Source: Apium graveolens
Lineage: Eukaryota > Streptophyta > Magnoliopsida > Apiales > Apiaceae
Reading direction: 5' to 3'
Length of the DNA stretch: 64,000 nucleotides
Assembly (NCBI RefSeq): GCF_009905375.1
Contig: NC_133655.1
Span: 164,779,995 to 164,843,994 of the forward strand
Both the position numbers and the translations under genes were made by a program. The notes beneath the pieces were generated by a model, which did no database searches, was not told the DNA's origin, and worked only from the letters and a program-made list of their open reading frames with translations. The first letter of the stretch is position 1. Each line of letters opens with the position of its first letter. This document shows positions 43,539 to 54,582 of this stretch, piece by piece.

Positions 43539-44492
43539 CTATATTCGCCTTATTGCAGATTCCCGTATGTCGCCTATTACAAATATTACATTCCGAAACT
43601 GATCCTTGCAGGGGTTTCTGTCCACTGGTTGATTGAGATCTTGTCTCATGTGTCTTATTCCCAAATTCTCTCTTCTTAAAGTTTTCGGGTCCACTCTAAG
43701 GTTTAAACCTTTGATTAGTCCTCTGATTCTGGCCCTTGTAACTTGAGCCTTCTTCTCCCATTTCAATTCTTCTCTTCTTGTTGCCTTTCTCCTTTTGATT
43801 TTGCTCACTCTCGCCTTCAATTACCATCGCCTTCTGAACCACTTCAGCATAGGTGGTCAACTCAAAAGCTACCACATGACTCCTTAACCAAGGTTTCAGT
43901 CCCTGCTGGAATCTTTTTGCCCTTTTCTCTTCAGAATCAACATACTCTCCCACAAACCTAGAAAGTTCTGTAAACTTCTTTTCATATTCACCGACCGTCA
44001 TATTTTCTTGCTTTAACTCAAATAATTTCATCTCCATTTGTGTTTGCATATAGCGAGGAAAATACTTATCCAAGAACATTCTCTTAAACCTATCCCAAGT
44101 AATAACTTCAGTAGATTCTAAAGCTTTCGCCGACTCCCACCAATAGTTTGATTCACCTTTAAGAAAATAGGTGGCATACTCCACCTTCTGGTTATCTCCA
44201 ACATTCGTTAAGGCAAAGGCCTTTTTTATTTCCTTAAGCCAAGCATGAGCTTCTAACGGGTCTTGTGTTTTTCCTTAAATTCCGGGGGTTTTACAGATTG
44301 AAATGTTTTCAAAGTAGTGACACCTTCTGGGGGTGGTTGAGGTGGTTGTATTTGTTGAAGAAGTTGTTATTATTGGGCTATAGTAGCAGTTTGTTGGCGT
44401 ACCAACTCCACAAGTTGTGCTATATCAGGGTTTTGGTTTTCTCCGTCATTTTCTTGATTTGTAGGTCTTCCTCGGGCTCTTCTAGGTGCCAT
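43539..44492 (-). pseudogene. Gag capsid region (element D)
   Basis: The likely start codon is the ATG at 44490-44492, giving MAPRRAR, as in the F gag (MPPRRN). The open piece 44184-43696 has the Retrotrans_gag pattern: YFLKGESNYWWESAK, WDRFKRMFLDKYFP, ELKQENMTVGEYEKKFTELSRFV and [18 protein letters not shown]. The first 100 codons contain a stop and shifts, and the last part continues in a second frame (43820-43539). Confidence 0.88.
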
Positions 44493-44793
44493 TTTCTGAA
44501 ATAAGAGTTATACAGTTTGAGGGATACAGAATTAGGGTATTATTTACAGTTATCATGGTAAATAGTTTTCAAACAATAAGGGTGATGCATGGTGATAAGC
44601 AAGAAATTTTAAAGGAATCAAAAAAAGTACATAACTGAATTTAATAGGGTTCAGGTACGAATCACAAGGTACAAATACGATTACAGATCCGAATTAAAAT
44701 AGTACGAGAGTCTAGAAATGGAAATAAATGACATGGTAATAAAAGGAACAACCTAATCCAAGCAACTAAAGGTCAAGTCTCCTAGAGCTCATC

Positions 44794-45093
44794 CTAAGCC
44801 TCCTCCTCAGACTCCTCCTCATGGGTTCTCGCAATGTCGGGGGTAGTGTCCTCACGTAGCATCTTAACCACACTCCCAAGCTCATCCACTATCGTCTGCA
44901 CAGTAATCTGACTGGTCCGGTCGTGGTGCACGGGCATATCCTCTAATCTTGATGTGGCCACCTGGATCAATGATTCAAGCCTCGAAATGGTTTTCCCCTT
45001 AGGTCCATCACCCATCACTTGCTTACCGGCATAGAGCTCCTCAAGATGTTCCATCAGCCTGATATACATTCCTTGGAGAAAGTCATGATGCAT
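44794..45093 (-). CDS. Leader ORF upstream of gag in element D (99 aa or longer), unknown function
   Basis: This same-strand ORF lies in the long leader between PBS and gag. From ATG at 45091-45093 it encodes a helical, charged protein ending in an acidic tail (EEESEEEA). The frame is open further upstream to about 45167 with a Ser-rich stretch, preceded by a pyrimidine/AT-rich segment ending TTGACAG, which resembles a splice acceptor. No known domain is recognised. Chromovirus leaders usually lack ORFs, so it may be chance or an added gene. It has no stop over about 125 codons although the adjacent gag is broken. Confidence 0.4.
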   Translation of the reverse strand: MHHDFLQGMYIRLMEHLEELYAGKQVMGDGPKGKTISRLESLIQVATSRLEDMPVHHDRTSQITVQTIVDELGSVVKMLREDTTPDIARTHEEESEEEA

Positions 45094-45301
45094 CCTTAAG
45101 AAAGCATAAACAGAGAAAGCAATTGTGTCACTTTGCGGGGTCGAAGATGATGAATGAGCATGTTGCTGTCAAGTAATATATATATATACAAAGGTTAGAT
45201 ACGATCTACTCGAATATCGTGTATTAGCACTCCCGATATAATAATATATACTCATACTTCCTATGGTCCTAATTGGGCTGTCCAGGGACTCTAAACCTAG
45301 G

Positions 45302-45313
45302 CTCTGATGCCAA
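45302..45313 (-). other. Primer-binding site of element D
   Basis: The minus strand reads TGGCATCAGAGC, one mismatch from the initiator Met tRNA complement TGGTATCAGAGC, four bases from the LTR edge at 45318. Confidence 0.85.
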
Positions 45314-45317
45314 AAAT

Positions 45318-46561
45318 TGTCACACCCCAACTACAACACACACACATTCTAAATAAAAGAGAACCTTAATTATTACAAACTTATAAGTCCTAAGGACGAT
45401 AATGATCTAATACAACCCAACCAAAATAATAACAATTCCAAGATCTTTACAAGTTCAGAGTTTGGAGCAGCCCTTCTAACTAATACCACGATTACATACT
45501 GGTGGATTTCGCCTAAACTATATATATTCTACCTACGCCCTCAAATGGTCTTCACCCTGCCTAGCGGATGACTTACGGGCGGTCTGTTTGGTACGAACCA
45601 TGATTGCTAAATGTAGATTAGGGTTAAACACAAGGAAGTGAGCTATAACGCTCAGCAAGTACTAATCATTCTACTGAGCATGACATTATCTCAAAATCAC
45701 GAGTTCATAAATCAAGGGGTTATGGATACTGGTAAGAATGACAATAAGAAACATGAAGTTATAATATGAAGACGTGGTAAAATTATAGCAAGTGAAACAT
45801 GGTATATGGAATCATGATATCGGGCAATATGCAATAGTATAAAGACATGGTAGTGTCAAAATAATCGAAACATGGCATATGGTATCATGGCATCGGGCAA
45901 TCATGTTATAATTATCAAATCATCAAAATCATTTTAGGACGCTACGGATTACAGCTGGTGATCAGACGCGAAGTAATCCCAAACCGTGCTGGATTCTCAA
46001 ATATAATGGGATCCCTAAGCTATATGTGAGCATATCAATAACGTGAAAAGGACTTGCGTCTGGGTCCAATCCACTAAGATAAGAAAACATTTATTTTATT
46101 TTATTGATTTATAACATGGATGCCGGGGAAAGATTGGATCTCAACGTAATTGAATTACATTCAAGGAAAGAATATTTGAAGGTAAAGTACAAATCAAGCT
46201 AAGAGTGATTAACGAAAGTATTTGAAATAATTATGGACATGGGGGTTGTTATAACTAAGCATTCATGGGAAATATATATATATATGAGCAGCAGTTATAA
46301 GAATAAAGAGGTAAGTAACTGGCCAACAATTATAAGCATTAGAAAATAGTAGTACTTGCTAACAATTTTAAGCATAAGAAAATAGTACTTGCCTTCCAAA
46401 GGTTCTAAGATTATTTGATCTTGACGACACGAGTCTTCTTCTTCGTTTCGGAACCTACACATTATATTAATCTCATTACTATTCACTCTTTATCGACTTA
46501 TAAGCCTATAAGCTTCTAGATTAACATTTACCCCTATTATAACTACGATTACACAAACTTA
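45318..46561 (-). repeat. 5' LTR of chromovirus D, truncated
   Basis: The sequence aligns with 35960-37200 at a few percent divergence by eye, starting TGTCACACCCC, then stops abruptly at 46561 after ACACAAACTTA, where an LTR fragment of the F family begins. About 2.6 kb of this LTR is missing. Confidence 0.92.
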
Positions 46562-48363
46562 TTATAATATCTGGGATATATCGTGTAATTATTTTTGCTA
46601 ATAAATAAATACTATTCATGTTCAGTATTTATTCTGTGAATTATTTGTTAAGTGGTATATGTGTATGGATGTTTAAAAATAATATAAATTGAGTATTTTA
46701 ATTTTTATATGTCCAAAATAAAATATAGAAAATTGTCGTATCTTCCTATTTATTTTTATGTTGATTTATGTTTTTATAGGAAATTTATGGATTTTATAAA
46801 TTCTTTTTCCAAATATTAATAAACTATTTTATATAATCGGGAACCAGCCGAAGTCACCCATTTTTACGTTTTTATAACCCGAAACTCTTTCGAGAACTCC
46901 TTCCTAACCTAATTATAATATTCTGAGCATATTCCATGTTTCGATTTTTTCGATCGGCATACGGTTTGTCCTGTGCGGGTCCCGACGCCATATTTTCGAT
47001 ACAAAATTCATTTCGGTAAATCAATAAAACTAATATTTTCGATAAACGGGATCTTTTTATTAAAATATTACAATTATCACCTTGTAATACATGTAACCAG
47101 GCGCTGAGACCAAGACCGCAGTACAAATTGTACTTATTTGGATAATTATCCCGAAAACTGGTACCGTTTGGATCTGTTTTAATAAATAAATGTACTATTT
47201 TATATCCGGAATGATCCAACGGGATACTAATTTTCCGTAATTATAAATAGCCTTTACCATAATTATTTCCGTACCGAAAATCATTTACAAACCAGTAAAA
47301 TCCTTATAAAACAGAGAAAATACTATATTCATATTTCGTTCTTCGTAATCAAACTCAAATTCAGAGGCGTTATCGATATCCGATTTTGGCGTACATATAC
47401 TTAAAACGAAGCTACTGAAATCTAGAATCAATATCTTTCATCAATTTCAATCCAGAAATATCAGGTGATTTTCTATCCAACTATTTATATTCGAATTTCT
47501 TGAAATTAAAAATATGAATTTTTGTTCGGATGATTGTTTGAATGATGTGATGCTTGCATGCTATAGAGCTTGTCTGCCTGATGATTTTGGTATATTATAC
47601 TCTTGATTTGGAGTTCAATAACATGTTTAATTTTGAGTTTGATTTTCGAATTTTAAAATTAGGGTTTATATTGCTTTGAATGTTTTCAATTCAATTTGGG
47701 AGAATCTTTGTTAGGGGTTTTCAGTCGATCTTGATGGGTGCTTTGTGTTCCTTATCAAATTTGCAATCGAATCATGTATTCACATATCACAAACGATTCC
47801 TGATAAGCACGGAGTTGTCTTTTGAAGTTTTCGCCGGAGTTCTTCGCCCGTTTTTGGCCGAAAATTTGACTGAGACAATTGTTGTTGGTGGATTGTCGAA
47901 TAATTGTGTTTCTGGAAGCGATTAGAGTTGTTTTGCATCAAAGAACAAATCAAACGAAGTTGATTTGGACCCTAATTGAGGTCATCGGAATCCGGGAAGG
48001 GTCTCCGGAATCTGGGTTCATCCGGTGTTCTTCCCGACCCGGCAACCCGGATTCTGACTCGGTCCCTGACCCGATTTTGACCCAAATTTCTGTAAAATCA
48101 ATTTCTAATTCTTGTTTTTACAGTTTAGTCCCCCAAGGTTTCCCAAATTTGCAAAAAATTGATTTCTGTTTCAAAAACTTTTAAAAATCAGATTTCTTTT
48201 ATAAAATTCATTTGCAAAATTGATTTTATTTTTAAAAAATTCCAAAAATCATTTATTTTAATTCAAAATTTTTTTTTAATTCAAAAATAAATCTAAATTA
48301 CCTAATTAATTAATTTTAATTAATAATTAATTGATTAATTGATCAATTAATTTAAATATTTAT
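46562..48363 (+). repeat. Partial LTR of F family, plus orientation
   Basis: Starting TATAATATCTGGGATATATCG, it matches the reverse complement of 57480-59292 in the F LTR, whose own start is TGTAATATCCGGG. Homology covers about 1.8 kb up to the TTAATTAA-rich tract near 48300 and ends where the LTR of element G begins. The longest ORF inside (46872-47219, minus) has a counterpart at 58635-58946 but is antisense LTR sequence in both. Confidence 0.85.
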
Positions 48364-48877
48364 TGATTTGATAGAGAAGAAAATAAGGCCTGGGCATGTA
48401 ATTAATGTTGCATTAATCATATCAGAATTGGGCCAACAGCTAGGCCCATTTGAGAAGGCCCAAAACCCTGAATATTAATTAATTTTGTAATTAAATAATA
48501 AGGGATAAGTCAGCTGATAAGATGAGTCCTAGTGGAGAAATAAATCCTTGTAGATTGACCCCCAAGGAACCTGGTGGGATAAGGAATCAGCTTCCTACTT
48601 CTTAGGACTCCAAAGTCCATTCTAATTCTGAGACTTGACCACCAAGTCTCCTAACCAAAGTCCAATTCAAGGACTCCCAACATCTATATAAGGGGCCTCA
48701 CCCCACGAATCAGAACTACATTTTTTGACTTGATCCTTGGTAATCAGCAAGGTGCGTAGGCATCTTGGTAAGGCAGATTGAGTCACGAAACACAAAAGCA
48801 GTCAAATTGAGCCTCGAAGCTCACGTTCCTTAGTAATAAATACAGCAGTTATATACCTTAGTTTTTAATGCATAACA
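48364..48877 (+). repeat. 5' LTR of element G (about 0.5 kb)
   Basis: The right end is set by CATAACA at 48877, next to the PBS. The left end is near 48364-48369 (TGATTTGATAGAG), where homology to the F-family LTR stops. It contains a TATA box at 48684-48693. The exact left end needs the missing mate LTR. Confidence 0.7.
48684..48693 (+). promoter_or_regulatory. TATA box of the element G LTR
   Basis: CTATATAAGG is a canonical plant TATA box placed about 190 bases before the LTR end. Transcription would be expected to start roughly 30 bases downstream (about 48715-48725), giving a short R-U5. Confidence 0.65.
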
Positions 48878-48879
48878 TT

Positions 48880-48897
48880 TGGCGCCGTATGTGGGAA
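48880..48897 (+). other. Primer-binding site of element G
   Basis: TGGCGCCGTATGTGGGAA directly follows the LTR end with a 2-base gap. TGGCGCCG starts are usual PBS sequences in plant Tat and Athila elements and differ from the Met-tRNA PBS of A, D and E. Confidence 0.85.
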
Positions 48898-48912
48898 AGA
48901 AAAACAACAACC

Positions 48913-49224
48913 ATGGCGAGAACACGGAGAACAATCAGGGCCATTGAAGGGGGAACACCCGCGGGGACAACCCAAACGATTTCGTCAACTATGGAGGTAC
49001 CTCCTCATTCAACCTATGCCACCGCCCAAGGAGGAGCCCAGGTAGGGACAACTGAATGTCAACCCCAAGGGATGATTCCCTCGGCTACCCAAGGTTCGAA
49101 TCCCCAACTTCAACAACTACATGCACCTATGAATTCTCGACCCATTGGGTATGAGTATTCAACTGTTGTGACTACTAACCCCCCATATGAGATTCCCCTT
49201 TACCCCGAGGTTGGAGGAAGTTGA
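48913..49224 (+). pseudogene. Gag N-terminal region of element G
   Basis: ATG at 48913, 16 bases after the PBS, starts MARTRRTIRAIEGG, the common start of Tat-group gag (a shorter upstream start at 48868 overlaps the PBS and is unlikely). The product is Gln, Thr and Pro-rich without a fold. A TGA at 49222-49224 ends it. The next segment (49254-49559) is in another frame. Confidence 0.75.
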
Positions 49225-49253
49225 CAAGCTGAACGGAGTGAAGCACGAGGGCG

Positions 49254-49559
49254 ATGGCCCCCTATATACAAGGTTCGGCTCCTATCCCTAAGGATCAGGA
49301 ATTTTCTGGTCTTTACACTGAGAGAGACTCCGAATCTTCAGATGATGAAGTGGCCCCAAGAAGGAGGCATGCTGGAAAAGAGCCGATGATTGATGGTCGC
49401 CAACGTCCTAGGAGCACCCAAGGGACGAATTCCCAAGAAGTGCAGGAAAGGATCAGGGCTCGTGAGGCTGAGATTCAAAGGTTGAAGCGTGACCTGGAGG
49501 CGCACCAGAGCACCAGACCCCCACTACCTCCAAGGGGGAGGAATCCCCCCCCATCATAG
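49254..49559 (+). pseudogene. Gag linker segment with charged helix (element G)
   Basis: This plus-strand piece holds an acidic stretch (RDSESSDDE), a basic stretch, and a helix-rich VQERIRAREAEIQRLKRDLEAH segment typical of the coiled coil before the Tat gag domain. It ends at a TAG at 49557. The sequence to 49670 is another frame and still contains gag words (LDGPIQRRVVSPRADL). Confidence 0.75.
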
Positions 49560-49669
49560 ATCTGGATGGTCCAATACAGAGAAGGGTTGTTTCCCCAAGG
49601 GCTGATCTGAGCAAACTTCTTCCCCTTGGAGATCTTGATGATCCGACCCCACCATTCACTGAAGAAATA

Positions 49670-50338
49670 ATGAATGCCCATATCTCAAGGAAGTTTAAGA
49701 TGCCCACTATCAAAGCTTATAATGGCACTGGAGATCCCGCCAATCATGTCAGGACATTCTCTAATGCACTGTTGTTGCAGCCCGTGTATGACGCTATTAA
49801 GTGCCGGGCCTTTCCTCAAACCCTGTCGGGTATGTTTCAAAGATGGTATAGTCGTTTGCCCCCGAACTCTATTGGGTCCTTCAGAAAATTAAGTCAGGCT
49901 TTTATTAAGCAGTTCATCAGTGGGAGAATGCATGAGAAAAGTTCAGCATCCCTCATGAGCATTGTGCAGGGAGCGAAGGAATCCTTAAGAGACTACCTGA
50001 ATCGTTTCACCAAGGAAGCTTTAAAAGTCCTGGACCTTGATGACAAAGTAGCCATGATAGCACTACAATAGGGAACTAGGGATGATTTCTTCAAGATGTC
50101 CTTGGCCAAGCGCCCCCTTGAGAGCATGTTACAGCTCCAAGATAGGGCCGGGAAGTACATCAAGGTGGAAGAGAGGATGAGGAAGACTGTAGTGAGCAAC
50201 GAGCCCGCTGGAGGTAAGAAGCGGAAAACTGATCTGGACTATATCGCTAAGGACAAGTATCCTAGAACTGAGCAAAACCCTGATTCAACCCCTAAGAAGG
50301 GAGGACTGGACAAAAATTCGCTGAATATGCTAAGTTGA
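49670..50338 (+). pseudogene. Gag capsid domain (element G)
   Basis: The piece 49670-50071 has the Tat gag pattern: KFKMPTIKAYNGTGDPANHVRTF, CRAFPQTLSGMFQRWYSRLP, FRKLSQAFIKQFISGRMHEK and SLRDYLNRFTKEAL. It ends with TAG at 50069-50071 where Gln (CAG) is expected. The piece 50096-50338 continues in the same frame with basic residues and ends TGA at 50336. Confidence 0.88.
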
Positions 50339-50823
50339 ACGCTCCTAGAAGCCAGATCTTGATGGAAATCGAGAAAGACCAAGATATTCGTTGGTCTAAA
50401 CCCTTGAAGGCAGATCCAGCCAAGCTAGACAAGAGCAAATATTGTAGATTTCACAAAGATGTTGGTCATGACACCGATGAGTGTAGGCAACTGAAAGATG
50501 AAATAAAGTTCCTCATTCGGAAAGGAAGATTGAACAAGTACACTGGGGAAGGAAGAGATATGAATTACAATGGGAGAAAGAACTTCGAAGATCGTAGGAG
50601 GCATCAAGATGATCAGGGGCGGAATCCCCGACCTAGGGGACCGATGATAAATACAATCTTTGGAGGACCACAACCCCGAGGACCTGTGATAAACACGATT
50701 TTTGGAGGAACGGCTGCTGCTGGATTATCCAAGAACTCCAGGAAAGCATATGCCAGGGAGGTTATGCATATTGTTAGAGAAGCCCCGAAGAGGGCCAGGA
50801 CAGGAGTAACAATGGCTTTTTGA
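50335..50823 (+). pseudogene. Gag C-terminal part with zinc-binding motif (element G)
   Basis: The frame contains YCRFHKDVGHDTDECRQLKDEIKFLI, the C-x2-H-x4-H-x4-C motif seen at the gag end of Tat elements. It is followed by a basic Arg/Gly-rich region with a twice-repeated PRGP-INTIFGG segment (about 50625-50710) and the REVMHIVREAP segment that leads into the protease. Confidence 0.85.
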
Positions 50824-51449
50824 TGATTCTGACCTAGAGGGTATGACATTTCCTCATGACGACCCGTTGGTCATAACACCTATGATAGGAAACAACCCAA
50901 TTAAGAGGGTCCTTGTGGATAATGGTGCTTCAGTGGATATCTTGCTCCATGATACCTTTTTAAGGATGGGATATAATGACTCCCAATTGACCCTAACCGA
51001 CATGCCGATATATGGATTTGCGGGAGTGGAGTGCCCCCTGGAAGGGATAATCAAGTTGCCAATAACCATAGATGTTAGACTTTGTGGTGGTGAAGGCTAG
51101 TTCAACTTATAACGCTATCATGGGAAGAACAGGGATACATGCCTTCAAGGCAGTCCCTTTTTCCTACCATTTAGTTATGAAGTTTCCCACCTGGAATGGG
51201 ATTGGAGAAGAAAGAGGAGATCAAAAAATGGCTAGAAGTTGCTATGTGGCCTCACTGAGGGCAGATGGAGTTGGGGGGCAAGTTCTGCCTATTGAACATC
51301 TGGATATTCGAGAGAATGATGAGAAAAGAGGGAAGACAGCTGAAGACTTGGTTTCAATTCCTTTAGCTCCTGAGGATCCTGAGAAAGTTACTTTCGTTGG
51401 AGCCACACTAGAGGAGCCCTTTAGAGGGAAGTTAGTGAAATTTTTGTAA
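50820..51449 (+). pseudogene. Aspartic protease region (element G)
   Basis: The piece 50843-51100 carries VLVDNGASVDILLHDTFLRMGY. Most retroviral-type proteases have D-S/T-G; D-N-G here fits Tat elements, which often vary this position. The piece 51072-51449 in another frame follows with YNAIMGRTGIHAFKAVPFSYHLVMKFPT, the C-terminal part of the fold. The frame change near 51090 and a TAA at 51447-51449 break it. Confidence 0.85.
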
Positions 51450-51461
51450 GAAAATAGTGAT

Positions 51462-52377
51462 GTGTTTGCATGGTCGGCAGCTGATATGCCAGGCATAGAC
51501 CCAGAACTAATTACTCACAAGCTGAATGTGGATCTGAGTCGGAAGACGGTGAAGCAAAAGAAAAGAAGTTTTGCCCCAGAGAGGCAAGAAGCTATAAAAC
51601 AGGAAGTAGAGAAGCTCTTAGAGGCTGGATTCATTGAGGAGATACAATTTCTAGAATGGTTAGCAAACCCTGTAATGGTGAAGAAGGCCAATGGGAAATG
51701 GATGAATGACGCATGCCCTAAGGACTCTTTCCCGTTGCCAATGATAGATACTTTGATATATGCCACTGCTGGACATGAGATGCTGAGCTTCATGAATGGA
51801 TTTAGTGGATACAATCAGATCAAGATGCACAAGGACGACATCCCAAAGGTATCATTCATCACTGACTTTGGTATTTATTGTTATCTTGTTATGGCATCTG
51901 GTCTCAAGAATGCAGGAGCCACCTATCAAAGGTTGGTAAATAAAATTTTTTAAGGATCTTATTGGCAAGACCATGGAAGTTTATGTTGATGACATGTTAG
52001 TCAAAAGTCTAGTGAAGACTGACCATATAACCCATTTGAGGGAAGCTTTTGAGGTCCTGAGATACCATAAGGTGATGTTAAATCATACAAAGTGTGCTTT
52101 CAGAGTAGGATCTGGATAGTTTTTGGGATTGATGGTCTCCAAGAGAGGAGTCGAGGCCAATCCCGATAAAATAAAGGCAATCCTGGACATGGAGCCCCCA
52201 AAAACTATCAAAGAAGTTCAAAAGCTCACTGGAAGGGTTGCTACATTGGGACAATTCATCTCAAAATCTGGAGACAAGTGTTTGTCATTCTTCAAGTCTT
52301 TAACGAAAGTTAAGGATTTTGTATGGAGTGAAGAAAGCCAGAAGGCATTCGAGGAATTAAAGAAATATATGGTTTAG
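51462..52377 (+). pseudogene. Reverse transcriptase (element G), catalytically damaged
   Basis: The pieces 51462-51953 and 52123-52377, with the intervening region, form the RT. Readable motifs are FAWSAADMPGIDPELITHKL, EVEKLLEAGFIEE, NDACPKDSFPLP and FSGYNQIKM. The YVDDML box lies just past the break at 51954. Motif A reads SFMNGFSGY, with Asn where Asp is expected. The segment between KW and NDACPKD, normally about ten residues (RMCVDFTDL type), is missing. A run of six T near 51945 causes the frameshift before YVDD. Confidence 0.88.
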
Positions 52378-52383
52378 GCCCCG

Positions 52384-52632
52384 TTGTTGGCCAAGCCAGC
52401 TTCGAATGAAGTTTTATACTTATACTTGGCCGTTTCAGAGAGTGCCTTGAGCGCTGTATTGGTTAAGGAGGAATTAAAAATCCAGAAACCCGTGTACTAT
52501 GTTAGTAAAATTCTGCATGGAGCTGAATTGAATTATTCAACTATTGAGAAGTTTGCTTTAGCCTTGGTAATGGCTTCGAGAAAGTTGCGTCCTTACTTCC
52601 AGGCTCATAAGATTGAGGTGCTAACAAATTAA
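52384..52632 (+). pseudogene. Gypsy-type RNase H domain, first copy (element G)
   Basis: The frame, continuous with the RT piece after one TAG, shows LYLYLAVSESALSAVLVKEE and KPVYYVSKILHGAELNYSTIEKFALALVMASRKLRPYF, a canonical gypsy RNase H fold. The usual first Asp position reads LAVSES, the substitution common in Tat elements whose first RNase H is inactive. A TAA at 52630-52632 replaces CAA. Confidence 0.85.
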
Positions 52633-52801
52633 CCCCTGAGAAATATCATTCATAGTCCCAAGGCTAGTGGGAGGATATCAAGTGGGCAATAGTGCTGGGA
52701 GAATTCGATATTAAGTATAAGCCACGAACGGCAATAGAAGCCCTATCATTGGCTGACTTCGTGGTGGAATGTACCATACCCAACCAAGAAGTCGGGGGGT
52801 A

Positions 52802-53519
52802 GGAGGATACCATACCTCAAGACAAGGAAGTTGATAAGGGGGACAAAGAACAGGATGATAAGGAGAAAGAATATTGGGTTCTCTATTTTGATGGAGCATC
52901 AAAAACAAATTCAAGTGGAGCAGGTTTGGTTTTACAAAGCCCTGATGGGTTCTTGATTGAGTATGCCATGAAGTTAGACTTCCCGACCACAAACAATGAG
53001 GCTGAATATGAAGCTCTGATAGCTGGCCTCGGCCTAGCAGGGACACTGAGAGTCAAGAACTTGAAGGTCTGTGGAGACTCAAAGTTGGTTATATCCCAGG
53101 TGAAGGGAGAGCTTGAGGCAAGGGATGATACGATGGCTAAATATTTCCGCCTAGTAAGGGCTGTGATGACCCAACTCGATGAATGCCATATTGAGCACAT
53201 TCCAAGGGAGGAAAATGCTAAGGCAGATGCCTTATCAAAGTTTGCTTCATCCGAGATAGAGGAAAGTTCAGGAAGTGTATATTTCCGTGTCCTGAAGACA
53301 CAGAGCATTGATGTTAAGCTTGTAACTCCTATAGGTCTGGGGACGTCATGGATAGATCCCATTAAGACTCATATTCAAACTGGTTGGTTGCCTAATGATG
53401 TTACTGAAGCACGGAAGTTGGTTGTTCGAGCATTAAGATACTCCTTGATAGATGGGATTTTGTATAAAAGATCTTATGTAGTTCCTTACCTAAGATGTCT
53501 CAGGCCCGATGAGGCATGA
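52802..53519 (+). pseudogene. Second RNase H domain of different origin (element G)
   Basis: Downstream of the gypsy RNase H a second domain reads YFDGASKTNSSGAGLVL (first Asp), NNEAEYEALIAGLGLA (Glu) and VCGDSKLVISQVKGE (Asp), then HIPREENAKADALSKFAS (last Asp). This is the archaeal-type RNase HI arrangement established in Tat-lineage elements. All four acidic residues are present. It is followed in frame by integrase lead-in to 53519, where a TGA ends it. Confidence 0.9.
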
Positions 53520-54582
53520 TTGGCTCTTGAAGAAGTGCATGAAGGTATCTGTAGGAAACACTTGGGGGGCAGGGCCCTAACTCATAAGATAACCCGTTTA
53601 GGCTTCTATTGGCCATAAATGATGGCTGATGCCAAAGAATATGTGAAAAAGTGTGACCGCTGTCAGAAACATGCACCTGTCGTTAGACAACCCCCCGAGA
53701 TGCTGACCTCCATCAACTCACCCATCCCCTTTGCTATGTGGAGAATGGATATACTGGGGACTTTCCCCATGGCCACGGTACAAAGGAAGTTCCTGATTGT
53801 AGCCATTGATTATTTTACTAAGTGGATTGAAGCCAAGCCTTTGTCCAAAATCACAACTAAGTAGGTTGCACAATTCCTGTGGGAAAATATCATGTGCCGG
53901 TATGGAATTCCCCGCATCCTAGTCATTGACAATGGAACACAATTCAACAACGAGGAATTCAAGAAGTATTGTGAGGATAATGAAATTGAGTTACGATTCA
54001 CCTCTGTGGCTCACCCATAAGCCAATGGGCAAACGCAAGTGGCGAATCGAATAATCCTGTATGGACTAAAGAAGAGGATCGAGAAGTCGAGGAATAACTG
54101 GGTGGATGAAATACTCCCAATACTATGGGCCTATAGGTCTACCTGTAGAGTTACGACTGTAGCAACTCCCTTCATGTTAGCATATGGGGGCAGAAGCAGT
54201 TGTTCCTGTAGAGATATCACATTCCTCCCCCAGGATTCAAGCTTTCAATGCTGAGGAAAATGAGGAAGGGAAAAGGTTAGCCCTGGATCTAATTGATGAA
54301 GTGCGAGATGAGGCACATGCGAAGATAGTGGAGTATCAGAAAAAGGCTTCATTCTACTACAACCTAAGGGTTAAAGAAATGTTCTTCAAACAAGGTGACT
54401 TAGTCTTAAGGAAGGTGGAAGCTTCTGGTGTAGGGCAAAAATGGAAGCTTGCCCCAAATTGGGAAGGGCCATACAAGGTCAAGAGTGTTCAAGGTAGAGG
54501 AACCTACAAGCTTGAAACTATGGATGGTTTTGAAGTCCCGAAAACTTGGCATGCAAAAAACCTGAAGATTTACCATGTATGA
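53520..54582 (+). pseudogene. Integrase (element G), catalytic Glu replaced
   Basis: Reading pieces are 53520-53618, 53619-53864, 53865-54038, 54039-54254 and 54184-54582. The HHCC finger (VHEGICRKHLGG, KKCDRCQKH), first Asp (MDILG) and second Asp (IDNGTQF) are present. The third motif reads ANGQTQVANRI, with Gln where family members have Glu. Stops at about 53616, 53862 and 54018 all stand at Gln codons (CAA or CAG to TAA or TAG). The C-terminal part is intact to HAKNLKIYHV. Confidence 0.88.

Larger units (their letters stand above)
35960..46561 (-). mobile_element. Ty3-gypsy chromovirus D, 5' LTR truncated
   Basis: A minus-strand element with a 3' LTR at 35960-39826, PPT, gag-pol remnants in gypsy order (gag, protease, RT, RNase H, integrase, chromodomain-like tail), PBS at 45302-45313 and a 5' LTR that starts at 45318 but breaks off at 46561. 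Domain order with integrase last, and a C-terminal ERILRNK chromodomain-like tail, place it among chromoviruses, probably the Tekay/Del group with very long LTRs. The pol is broken by several stops and frameshifts. Confidence 0.92.

Noticed and set aside
48868..48912. Upstream ATG for the G gag
   Set aside because: It begins inside the LTR end and reads through the PBS; the ATG at 48913 matches the usual gag start.
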